This document shows, in pieces, positions 39,390 through 49,700 of a stretch of DNA of 64,000 nucleotides. Every line of letters starts with the position of its first letter. The stretch's first letter is position 1. Both the position numbers and the translations under genes were made by a program. This stretch comes from Anarhynchus alexandrinus (lineage: Eukaryota; Chordata; Aves; Charadriiformes; Charadriidae): positions 927,628 to 991,627 of the forward strand of contig VUYV01000156.1 in NCBI GenBank assembly GCA_008711295.1, given 5' to 3'. Under the pieces are notes generated by a model. The model was not told the origin of the DNA. It ran no database searches and saw nothing but the letters and a program-made list of their open reading frames with translations.

Positions 39390-39930
39390 ACATGGGCTCA
39401 GCTATTTGCAAAGCTCTCGAATTCCGAGGTTCCCGCGGGAGCGGAGGGAGCGCCCGGAGAGGCTGCGGGGCTCGGAGCAGGGCTGCTCGCCGCGGTGCCT
39501 TCTGCCGCGCCGGCTGGCGTCGGCGAGCGCGAAAATGTATGTGCCGGAAGCGAATTTGGCTGTTTCGGGGTGATGACTTGGTCCTTAAAGATAGGTTTAG
39601 AGCCCATGAAGGACAGGAGAGGTGTCCCGCGGAGGCGGGCGGCCAGGGCAGGTGCCGGCCGTGGTGTGGGACTGTGCCCACGCCGCCGCCGAGGAGGGGA
39701 GTGGGCACCCCCGGGACCCCGCAGGGACTGTCCCTTGGGGGTGTCAGGATGGGGAACCTGCGCTGCCCGAGCTGAAGCCCCTCAGGAGCCAGTCCCTCGC
39801 GGGGAGTAGCGGGGGACAGGCTGGGCCAGCGCGGAGCAGGGCTCAGCCATGGCATGGCCTCGGCGGCTCCGAGCCCCCGTGGCTGCGCTGAGCCACAAGG
39901 GTTTGCCCGAGCGCTGCTACCGCTGGGCAC
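39390..39930. other. CpG-rich block
   Basis: A dense GC- and CpG-rich block that begins abruptly within otherwise AT-rich sequence and has overlapping open frames on both strands, as expected from composition alone. No protein family is recognisable. It could be a CpG island for an upstream MYO18B promoter or an unannotated transcript. Confidence 0.4.
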
Positions 39931-40923
39931 ATCTGTAGATCACCAAACCAGGCACCTCCCTCCCCAGCAAGGTACAAAAATAGCACCAAATTCATCAGAT
40001 AACTCATTCGCTAAAAATAATTCCAGTTGCAGTCGTGGCCTCTGCAGTCTGAGGAGTACTCAAGGTATTGCAGCCCGTGCTTCTCATTTCCACTGTGGTG
40101 GAGCTTGAAGCACGTACCCTTCGGGGTTTCACCGAATGACATCTGGAGGGTGAAATGTGGCTTTTGCCGGCTGTGCCGCTGAAGCCGCCTGTTCTTGCAG
40201 GGATGGGGGGCTGCTTTCCCGCCCTGCAGTACTTCTTGCCTTGTTTTCCATTTTCCCCTTCTCACACCTGCCTGATCGCATTGCATTTCTGCAGCAGCAG
40301 AGTGGGCTGTCGCGTTGAGCTGCTTCAGCCCCGGAGCACCCGGTGGTGAAACCGCGCCGGTGGCGGTGGTGAAACCGCACCGGTGTCGGTGAGATCGCGG
40401 TTTCTTGGCGTCACCTGCCAGAAACGTGCAGTGATTGGGATAGTGCCGAGTCCGGTGCCACAAACCTGACGCGTGCCCAAGGAGGCTGCGTTAGACCTGC
40501 GATGGGCGCGGAAAGCTGGTTGGTTGTGCAGCGTCGGGATTTACCCAGGTCTGTGTCACGTTATGCGTTGCCAAACTGGGAGAGGAGACGGCCCCGGGTG
40601 TCGCTGCGGGATTGCCGGGGTGCGGGGCTGGGGAGAGGCTGTCCCGGCTGAAGCCGAAATGTTTTCCTTAAGGAAAGGGAGAGAGCGGAGGGCAGGTGAG
40701 ATGGCAAAGAAAAATGAGCCTGAAAAACAGAATAAAGCAAGAGCATCCTAGGAGAGGCGTTTTTACCAGCGCTGCTTCAGTGACTGCATTCGGTCCTTAA
40801 AAACAAAAAAAACAAACAAAAAAAGGAGCAGATTCACATGAATAGCTACTAGTGACTTAAAGAAATCTATTGAAAGAGAACCTGTTTTCAGTGTGTAATT
40901 TAATGGTAAGAGAAGCCAGTATC

Positions 40924-40931
40924 TGTAAATA
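40924..40931 (+). promoter_or_regulatory. Pumilio response element (candidate)
   Basis: TGTAAATA matches the Pumilio consensus UGUANAUA, in an AT-rich block that resembles a 3' UTR end. The same octamer also occurs near 60517 inside an intron, so chance occurrence is possible. Confidence 0.3.
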
Positions 40932-41225
40932 ACTTTAGATATTGTATCTATGAGAAATCATTCTTTGTTTTCTGTACTTGGCTCTTTTCGTATTTATTGT
41001 GCAGAGGAGGGTGCGCCCCGCGCCGGCGTGTGGTGCCGCGCGCGCCGGCGGTACTTCTGTACTTCTCACAGAGACTGTCCTCAGAGTTTACAGTCCTCGG
41101 CGATTTGTGACTGATGTGCCACACTTGGTTCATTCCGCCGTTATTTTTTTAAAGGATTATTTTGGCACAGCTAAGCTGCTTCTGTGTGTTGGTCAGTACA
41201 ACTGCTCTCCTACGACGAGAACCCC

Positions 41226-41231
41226 AATAAA
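41226..41231 (+). promoter_or_regulatory. Candidate distal poly(A) signal
   Basis: AATAAA followed by a GU-rich downstream element at about 41240-41252. It would give GRK3 a 3' UTR of about 7.3 kb, in line with the long UTR known for mammalian GRK3. Confidence 0.4.
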
Positions 41232-41829
41232 AACCGTCCTTTGCGTGTGTGCTGCCGCCTGGTTCTTTGGGTCTCGCCTGCCCCTCGCTGCGATGCCCAC
41301 CGGGACGGGCGGCCGCCTGCGGGGCACGGCCGGGCCGACCCCCGCGCCCCCCTCGCCCCCGGCTCCTCTCCGCAGAGGTAAGTGCCTTCGCTCGCTGGAG
41401 CAGCCCCCGTTGGCGCGCACGGTGTTTGGCCCCGCTTTTTCCAGGGGTGGCTGCTGGGGGGTGCGCCGGCCGCGTCCTGCCGATGGGACAGTGCCCGCCG
41501 CGGCGAGGAGGGTCCTGGGGGTGATCCTCAGCCCGGTGTGCCGGAGCAGCACCAGAACAATGGCCCCGGCAGGGACCAAGAGGTGCGTTACGGGTGACGA
41601 ACAGTGGCTTTCCAAAAGCACGGTGGGGACCCCGATGGCAGTGAGCCCCGCAGACAGCCAGGCTCCCCCAAGGCTGTGGCACTGGTGGGGACCATGCAAA
41701 GGATCATCCATGTCTCCGTGCTGTTCCTGGCTGGAAATGGGGTGTGTTTTATCCGGTGTTGGTAAGTCACTTGGGGCAACCCTCACTCTTCTTACGGGGA
41801 ACTATGGACAACAATCCTATTTTAGCCCC

Positions 41830-42030
41830 CAACAGCAGAAGGACACGGAGCTGTTGGAGTGGGTCCAGAGGAGGCCCTGGAGCTGCTGGGAGGGCTGGAG
41901 CCCCTCTGCTGGGAGGACAGGCTGGGAGAGTTGGGGGGGTTCAGCCTGGAGAAGAGAAGGCTCCGGGGAGACCTCAGAGCCCCTTCCAGTGCCCAAAGGG
42001 GCTCCAGGAGAGCGGGGGAGGGAGGCTGCT
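41830..42030 (+). mobile_element. CR1 LINE fragment, plus strand
   Basis: Begins in the block AGCAGAAGGACACGGAGC and translates, across frames, to the C-terminal CR1 reverse-transcriptase blocks (LERVQRR-like, then [14 protein letters not shown]). It breaks off before the 3' tail, so it lacks both ends. It lies just before the assembly gap. Confidence 0.85.
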
Positions 42031-42176
42031 CCCCCCTCCCACTGCCTTCACTGGGCTGATGACCACGTTGGCGTTGGCACTGCGGTGACTTTTTCTTTCC
42101 ACCGACGGGAGACTATTTTGGGCGCTGCTCTCGGGTCCTCCCCCCATCCCCCCCTCCACCTCCCACCCCCACCCCC

Positions 42177-42617
42177 NNNNNNNNNNNNNNNNNNNNNNNN
42201 NNNNNNNNNNNNNNNNNNNNNNNNNNNNNNNNNNNNNNNNNNNNNNNNNNNNNNNNNNNNNNNNNNNNNNNNNNNNNNNNNNNNNNNNNNNNNNNNNNNN
42301 NNNNNNNNNNNNNNNNNNNNNNNNNNNNNNNNNNNNNNNNNNNNNNNNNNNNNNNNNNNNNNNNNNNNNNNNNNNNNNNNNNNNNNNNNNNNNNNNNNNN
42401 NNNNNNNNNNNNNNNNNNNNNNNNNNNNNNNNNNNNNNNNNNNNNNNNNNNNNNNNNNNNNNNNNNNNNNNNNNNNNNNNNNNNNNNNNNNNNNNNNNNN
42501 NNNNNNNNNNNNNNNNNNNNNNNNNNNNNNNNNNNNNNNNNNNNNNNNNNNNNNNNNNNNNNNNNNNNNNNNNNNNNNNNNNNNNNNNNNNNNNNNNNNN
42601 NNNNNNNNNNNNNNNNN
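42177..42617. other. Assembly gap (441 N)
   Basis: A run of N, flanked on the left by C-rich CCACCCCC repeats and on the right by GGTGGTGGTGG. Such G/C homopolymer-like flanks are a usual cause of sequencing dropout. Sequence between GRK3 and MYO18B, possibly including a MYO18B 5' exon or promoter, may be missing here. Confidence 0.98.
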
Positions 42618-43638
42618 GGTGGTGGTGGTGGCCAGGGACCCCTCAGCGGCCGTGGCTCTGGGCACCAACGGGGGTGGCAGCGGGTCCGGGGTGGCAGCCA
42701 GAGCGACACCCCCCCACCCCCACCCCCCTCCGGGTCCTGCGTGGCGACCAGACCCACGCGGCGGTGGCCCAAATGGGGCCGCATCCTGCTCTCTGGGGGG
42801 GTGGGGTGGGGGGGTGGTCCACAGCCCTTGTTGGTGCTATGCTGTGCGCTTGGTCGGGGCACGGCCCCCCCGTGCCTCAGTTTCCCCGTGTGCGGAGCAG
42901 GGACGGGATCCCGCTCTCGCTGGCGGGTGCCGGGTCGCCTGCCGCGGGCTCAGGGCTCCCGCTGTGCCCTTCGGGGCCGGCGCCCACCCCCAGCCGCCGA
43001 GCCCTGGCTGGGGGGACAGCGTGGGGGCCCGCGCGGGTCCCCGACGGGAGCGAGGGCACGTGGCAGCCGGGGCTGCCGCCCCAGAAGGCAAGTGACATTC
43101 CTCGGCCGGCTCCTGGCCGCTGCCGGCGCTCCTGCCCTTTACTGTACAAGGCGATGGGGCTGGCGGTGCGCGCGGCAGGGCCGGACGAGCCCCGACCCGC
43201 TCGGTGCATGAATGACCTCGACAGGTGAAGAAGCTGGGGTCAGCCCGAAGTGGGGGACGGGCGGCTTCCCGCGGCCACCCTGTGCCACCCAGCGCAGGGC
43301 AGCGGGGTCCCAGCACCGCCCCTGGGACACCGACACCCCGTGTCGCCACCTCCCCGACACCCCCAGGCCTCTCGCCGTGCCGTGCCGGGGGCTGGAGGCG
43401 GCTGCACATGGCTGTGCCCTCCCCAGCACCGCCAAACGACCTGTCCCCTCCGTGCCCGGGCTGCCGCGCTCCGGCCAGTGCCGTGAGCTCGGACTGGGAC
43501 GATGCCCAGCAAGGTGGTGGTGCTGCCAACCCTGGCGCGGCCCCCGGCACGGCCCCGGGGCCGGTGGGAGTCCCTGGCTAACTCTCTCCTCTCTCTCCAC
43601 CTCGCGCACCCGGTGTGGCCCCGCGGCTCTCCGTACAG
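42618..43638 (+). other. GC-rich region upstream of the MYO18B start exon
   Basis: Very GC-rich sequence with no recognisable protein. A pyrimidine tract (CTCTCTCCTCTCTCTCC) at about 43579-43598 leads to TCCGTACAG at 43630-43638, a plausible splice acceptor. That would make the start codon lie in a second exon after a non-coding first exon, as in mammals. The first exon itself was not identified. Confidence 0.5.
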
Positions 43639-43661
43639 CGCCGTCCCGTCTCGCCGCCGCC

Positions 43662-43700
43662 ATGGCCATCTCCTCGCGCCTCGCGCTCTGGGAGCAGAAG
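43662..43700 (+). CDS. MYO18B: MYO18B start exon (residues 1-13)
   Basis: Start ATG in an excellent Kozak context (GCCGCCGCCATGG). It encodes [13 protein letters not shown], matching the mammalian N-terminus residue for residue as I recall it. The next exon must begin at Ile14, which fixes the exon end at 43700. The bases after it are GAAAGT where a donor GTAAGT is expected, so either this intron is GA-AG or the second base is wrong. The nearest real GT, at 43705, would shift the frame. Confidence 0.9.
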
Positions 43701-46700
43701 GAAAGTCTCAGTCCGGGGTGGCACCGGCGGTGTTTCGGGGCTGGATGCTCACGGGCTGCCCTGGGGGGCTCCGCGCCGGGCGGGGGGATGCACTGCAGCC
43801 GGGCTGTCCCCTCGCCTCCCCGCACACGCTGCTCCTGCTGTGTCTGTCCCTTCGCAGCCCGGCGGTTCTGGTTCGAGCGATTTTGCCGCCGCTCGGGGCA
43901 CGCGGTTCCCCGTGGGGCTGAGCCTCGGGGGGCGTCTGTGGGGTTTGGCGCTGGCGCTGCTGCGTGGTGGCACGGCTGGGGATGGCTCCCTTCGCTGAGG
44001 GAGCTGTGGAAAGCGGGGCCGGCTTTCGCCTTGGGGCCCGGCACGCAGCAGGTCTGCGTGCGGCCGCGGTGATGCCCAGAACGGCTTCGTGACTCGCTGC
44101 AGCCGGGACGGTTCCCCCCGTGGCCGTGGCGGCGGTGCGGGGCGTTGGGCAGCGCCTGCAGTCTCCCCATGGCGCCCGGTCCTTGCCGGGGTGCGGAAAC
44201 CTCAGTGCTTCGCTGCGGGGCTTTTCTTCTCGGTGCTTCTCCTCCTGCTCACCGCAGCATCCCCAAAGCAGCCTGGCGCTCACAGGTGGCCCACGGCAAC
44301 CTGCCCGGTGCCCGCGGCTGGCCCCGCCGCCAGAGCGGGGTGCCGCTGCTCTGCTGCTCGTGCCGCTAACGCGCCCGCGGGGCTGTCTTTTGCCGGGGCT
44401 CCCGTCCCCGCGCCCTGCCCCGTAACCCCCTCTCTGCTCCTGCAAACAGATACGGGACGAGGACCGGGGGCCGCCCCCGTCTGCCCCCCCGCTGCTGCTG
44501 TCGGTCATCCCCGGGGGGTTCATCAAGCAGCTCGTGCGGGAGACCGAGAAGGAAGCCAAGGCGGCGAAACTGAAGAAGGAAACCAAGGCGAGCGCCAAAG
44601 AGGAGGTGAGCAGTGATGAGCCCCACGCAGCGCCGTGGCGTCCTGCCTGGCTGTCCCCGTCTGTCCCCAGCCCAAAGCCGTTCCCGTTCAAGGCACCACG
44701 ACCCCAAAATGCTTCTTTTTTTGCGCGAGGTGGGTTGTGCAGCGAGGCCCGGGCTCACGGCACGCCATCGAGCTCGGCCAGCCACCAGCCTCGAGCAATT
44801 AATGCTGGAGACTTCATTAATGCAACTTGCCATTCCTGGCTTGCTTAATTGGAAGGCGAGTAATTAAGCAGACCGTGAGGCTCTCCGGTTCGGCTCACTG
44901 AGCGCGGGGAGGGGAGTGCATGGGGCGTCCCTGGGCACGGCACTGAGTGGGGTGGAGGGGCGGGATGTGGCCCAGCAGAGGGAGGAGGAGGAGTAGGAGG
45001 AGGAGGAAGAGGAAAAGGAGGAGGAGGAGGAGGATGTCACCACCAACTGCAACCATGCGGCCGGGTCCGGGCAGCCACCCGTGGCCATCAGCCGAGCCCG
45101 GGGGGGTCGGGGCTGGAGCTGCGTGTCCTGCCAGGCGGTGCTTGGCACGGGCGTCCCGCTGTGGCTGTGGCTGCGGCTCCTGGGGCCGGGGGTGGGGAGG
45201 GGTCCCTCACCCTGTCCCTGTCGGACGCGGCTCCTCTCCTTTGCTCAGCAGCCCACGGGGGAGGACGGCGAGGCGCGGGCCGGGGACGCCCCAGCTGCCG
45301 CAGGAGAGGCGGTCAGCGCGGGGCAGCCGCTGCAGAACGGGCTGCACGCAGAGGGGCAGGGGGGCGAGGGGGTCCTGGGCCCCCCACGCAAGGACCTGCC
45401 ACCCGGGAAGGCTGCAGCGGGGGCCATCCCCAGCAAAGCCCCGTCCCCTGCGCCTGGCCCGGCAGCGGCGGCCCCCAAACCAGCGGAGACCTCTTGCCCG
45501 GAGGCTCCCAAAGCAGCGAAGCCGGCGTGCCTGGAGAAGACCCCCAAGGACCCCCGCCCGGGGGGCAGCCCCCCGGCTCCGGCCACTGCACCCAGCAAGG
45601 GCCCCCAGCGCTGCAGCAAAGTCCCAGCGAAGGAGGGACACACACCGAAGGAGACGGGCCCCGAGAGCCCCAAGAAGGAGAAGGGGGCACCCCCCAGCCA
45701 CGAGCAGCCCCCGGCCAAGGCGAGAGCCAAGAGGGAGCCGGCGCCGGTGAGGAAAGAGCCGGAGAAGATGAAGAAAGATGTCGGGGGTGGCAAGAAGGAG
45801 CCAAAGGAAATCAAAAAGCCTGGAAAAACTACAAACAAGCCAGAGGGGCTCAAGGAGGAACAGGGGGGGATCCCAGAAAAGTCCGAAGATGTGGTAAAGG
45901 AGGTGGGGAAGGCGAAGGAAGAGCCGGGAGAAAGTAAAGAGGTGCCGGGAGAAAGTAAAGAGGCGCCGGGAGAGAGCAAAGAGACAGGAGAGAGCACGGC
46001 CAAGGACCAGGACCAGGTAACGTGTCTGCAGCCCGGCCGGGCTGCTCCCCAGTGTCTTTGGGGGGCTGATGCCATTTTCTGGTTTCCTGCAGCTCCTCCC
46101 GTTCCCGTGGGCTCAGCGGGGGGCTGGGGCGGGGGGCAGCGGAGGGGCAGGGGTTCTGCCTGGGGGTGTCGCTCCCCATGGGGCACGTACAGTTTGTCCA
46201 GCGCAGTTTTGTGCCGGTTCCCGCACGGTTCCCCTCTCTCCTCCCGGCAGGCTCCGAGGGACGTTTGGTACGAAGCGGAGAAGGTTTGGCTCATCCAGCA
46301 GGACGGATTCACGCTGGGTAACTTGCCTTTGCTCTCGCTTTGCAGCACCCAAAATACCCGCTGTCTCCAGCCCGGCCGTGGGTCGGGAGCGGGGTGGGCG
46401 CCGGGGGCTGTGCCGGCACCGTGCCGCAGCCATGCCCCGGCGGAGGTGGTCCCTCGGGAGCTCCCCGTGCCGCAGCCAGCTCTGCCCAGTGCTGCCTCGG
46501 CCGTGCCGCGCCGCAGGGACTCATCGGCCTCTCGTTGCAGCCACGCAGCTGAAGCCAGACGTGGGGACGCCCGAGCTGCCGGCGGGGAGGGTGAGGGTGC
46601 GCCGGGAGGCGGACGGCAGCGTCACCGAGGTGGACGAGGACAGCGTGCAGCGGGTGAGCCCCCTCCTCAGTTTTGGCTGGTGTGGGGAACGGGAGCCCTG

Positions 46701-49700
46701 CCCGCAGCGCCCGGTGCATGGCAGTGCCCGGGCAGGATTAGACCCAGGGCAGCCCCCGTGCTCGGGCCATCGTCCCTGGTGGGATGTGTCTGTGATGCCG
46801 GGGTGCCGGCGGGGTCCGGCACAGCCCGTGCCACCACGGCAGAGCTCGAGGGAGGGGGTCTGGCTCTCTTCCTGCAGACCAACCCCCCCAGCCTGGATTA
46901 CGCTGAGGACCTGAGCGCGCTCGTCAGCCTCAACGAGTGCAGCGCCATGCACACGCTGCAGCAGCGCTACGGCGCGCGGCTGCCCTACACCTACGCCGGG
47001 CCCAGCCTGGTGGCCATCAGGCCCCGCTGCGCTGCCAGCCCCAGCTCGGGGAAGGTGAGCTCGGGGGGACACCGTGGGGCGGATGGCATCTCCCGTGGGA
47101 ACCGCTCACCGAACCCCCCCGTGGGGACAGTGGCGGAGGGCGCCGGGCGCTGCGGTGCCGGCAGATGGCACCGTGGGACCGTCAGAGGGCGGCGGGGATG
47201 CTCCGGCCATGGTGCTCGGAGGACACTCGGGACTGGGGACACTCGGGGGTGAGGAGGCTCTGAGGACACCTGGGACTGGGGACACTCGGGGCTGGGGATG
47301 CTCTGAGGACATTCGGGGGCTGGGGGTGCTTGGGGCTGGGAATGCTCTGAGGACACCCAGGACTGGGGACGCTTGGGGCTGGGGATGCTTTGGGGCCAGG
47401 GATGCTCTGGAGGATGCTCACGACTGGGGATACTCGGGGCTAGGGATGCTCTGAGGACACTGGGGGCTGGGGACACTCGGGGGTGGGGGTGTTCTGAGGA
47501 CACTCGGGACTGGGGACACTCGATGATGGGGATGCGCTGAGGACATTCGGGACCAGGGAGGCTCATGCTTGAGGAGGCTTTGCTCTGGGGATGCTCTGAG
47601 GACACTTGGGACTGGGGACACTCAGGACTGGGGATGCTCTGAGGACACCAGGGGCTGGGAATGCTAGGGGCTGGGAGTGCTTGGGGCTGGGGATGCTCTG
47701 AGGACACCCAGGACTGGGGACACTCGGGGCTGGGGATGCTTTGGGGCCACGGATGCTCTGGAGGATGCTTATGACTGAGGATACTCAGGGCTGGGGATGT
47801 TCTGAGGACACCCGGGACTGGGGATGCTTTGGGGCCGGGGATGCTCTGGAGGATGCTCATGACTGGGGATGCTCAGGGCTGGGGACACTGGGGGCCAGGG
47901 ACTCTTGCAGCTGGGCACTGCTCCCAGCACAGGAGTTTTTCTGGTTTCCCAGAGAAAATCCCTGTGTTGCTGTGACCACGCTCCCCCAGCAGTCAGGGGG
48001 TGCTGGGGCCGGGGAGGGAAGGGGTCCGGGGTGTGGGGCCCAGCAGAGNGGGTGGCCTTTCCTCTTCCCCTGTGAGTCGGGGGGTTCTGCACCCTGGGGA
48101 AAAACCGTCACCCCGAGTGCGAACGTCTTCGGGATTTTCTCTGTAAGAAGCCCGTTTTGGGATGTGCTCTCCCACTCTCTCCCTGCCCGCAGGCGTTCAA
48201 GGGGAAGCGGGACAGCATGCCCCCCCACATCTGCTCGGTGGCCCAGAGAGCCTACAGGAACCTGCTGCTGCAGCGGCAGGATCAGGCCATCATGCCCCTG
48301 GGGCGCAGTGGCGCTGGGAAGACCACGTGCTGCCAGAGTGCTCTGGAGTACCTGGCGGGCACGGCGGGCAGCGTGGACGGCAGGGTCTCAGGTACGGGGC
48401 CGGGCGGCCGCTGCGAGCTCCGAGCCCTGGCGGCGGTGGCGGCGGTGGCGGGGGGGCTGCGGGGTGCTTGGTGCTGAGCAGAGGCAGCGCACGGAGACTG
48501 CCTGCGCAGGCTGGGGGGCGCGCTCGAACGCAAAGGTGATGCTCTTTCCGTCTGATGGTCTCCGTTTGACCCATTCCCGGTCTGGTTGGTGCCCCTTTGG
48601 GGTGGCTCCCGAGGGCTGTGGGGGGCTCGGCTGCACGGGCTGGGGGGGCGCAGGGCTGCAGGCGGGGGGAGGCGAGCGGCGGGGCTGCGGGTGCTCCTGC
48701 CTCTTGCCCATCCCAGACCCCAAAGATCCGCTGTTTTGGCGAACACCCGAGTAAGGGCTGGAAGGGAATGAGTCGTGTGCTTGGGGCAGCGCTTTCCCCA
48801 TCTGCTCAAGTTACTGGTGATGCGAGAGGAAGCGCTGTTGAGCAATCGGTCGCTTTAGAGGGCAGGTTTGGGTTTCGAAGGTCTGGGCGAGCTCCGGGTA
48901 CGCCGTGCTCTCGCAAAGGGCTGACGAACGGCCTGGCGCAGGGTGGAGGTGCGGGCAGGCTGGCACATCCCCTTCCCGCCAGTGCACACACGCTCTTGCG
49001 GCGCTGGATGCTAACCCCCTGCCCAGCCGGTCCCCGTGCGCCGGGACAGACCCCCGGGAGGAGCAAGCAGAGGTGCAGCCACTGGAGAAGGCTCCTCCAG
49101 TGCCTGTTGGCAGCCCTGAGGCTGCACTGGTGCAGAGGCTGCGGGGTCTGGCTCTCTCCCGGCGAGCGCCGGAGCGACGCAGGGCTGCAGCCACCGCCGG
49201 GCGGCTCAGAGGGCTGCCGCTGCTGGTTTTGCAGTGGAGAAGATCCAGGCGATGTTCACAGTCCTGGGAGCCTTCGGGTCAGTGACCACCGGCCACAGCA
49301 GCAGCTCCACGCGCTTCTCCATGGTCCTGTCGCTGGATTTCAGTGCAACCGGCCGGATAACCGCTGCTCACCTCCAGGTACCCCGCGGGCCGTGTCCCCT
49401 GGGGAGACGGGAGGGCTGTGGCTGAAACTGGGGGGTCCTCAGGACGGGGGCGAACAGCCGCTGTGCCGCGCTGCCCGGCCAGGCTGGGCGTGAGAGGAGG
49501 GATGCTCCTCTCTGCATCTCCTGCACCAAAGGTGCCAAAGACGCAGGGGCTCTGCCAGCCGCGTGGCAGGGTCCCCACAGCCCTCCACCCCCTCCTTCGC
49601 CGGCGAGCGCGAAACCAGCGCCGGAATGAAATGTTTATGAGGAAATGCATAATTCAGCATTTCATTAGCAGCACCTTACACGTCAGCCGGGAGCAGGAGC

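Larger units (their letters stand above)
33930..41250 (+). other. GRK3: Probable long GRK3 3' UTR
   Basis: AT-rich sequence follows the stop with no splice signals or coding similarity. Candidate poly(A) hexamers are ATTAAA at 34825, AATAAA at 35592, ATTAAA at 38987, AATAAA at 39100, 39235, 40731 and 41226. The last is followed 10-20 bases on by a GU-rich stretch (TTTGCGTGTGTGCTG), the best cleavage context of the set. A UUAUUUAUU-type AU-rich nonamer lies at 38981-38989 and a Pumilio-type UGUAAAUA at 40924-40931. The block 39400-39930 is very GC-rich and unlike the rest, so the UTR could end before it. The limits are inference. Confidence 0.5.

Noticed and set aside
39346..39930. Open frames on both strands in the CpG-rich block as a possible gene
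   Set aside because: No splice structure and no recognisable protein. Openness is explained by GC content.
40978..43095. A 705-codon open frame on the plus strand
   Set aside because: It is open only because it runs through a CR1 fragment, the 441-base N gap and GC-rich DNA. No family similarity on either side.
43139..44691. Overlapping minus-strand frames of 327 and 343 codons opposite the MYO18B start
   Set aside because: GC-rich DNA lacks stop codons. Composition is Arg/Pro/Ala-rich with no recognisable domain.
45081..47252. A single 723-codon open frame over several MYO18B exons
   Set aside because: It reads through introns in GC-rich DNA. Only 45249-46016 and some later parts are exon, and clear splice sites and frame changes separate them.
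46991..47860. A 289-codon minus-strand frame rich in Ser-Pro-Glu-Cys-Pro-Gln
   Set aside because: A by-product of the minisatellite. Its periodic composition follows the DNA repeat.
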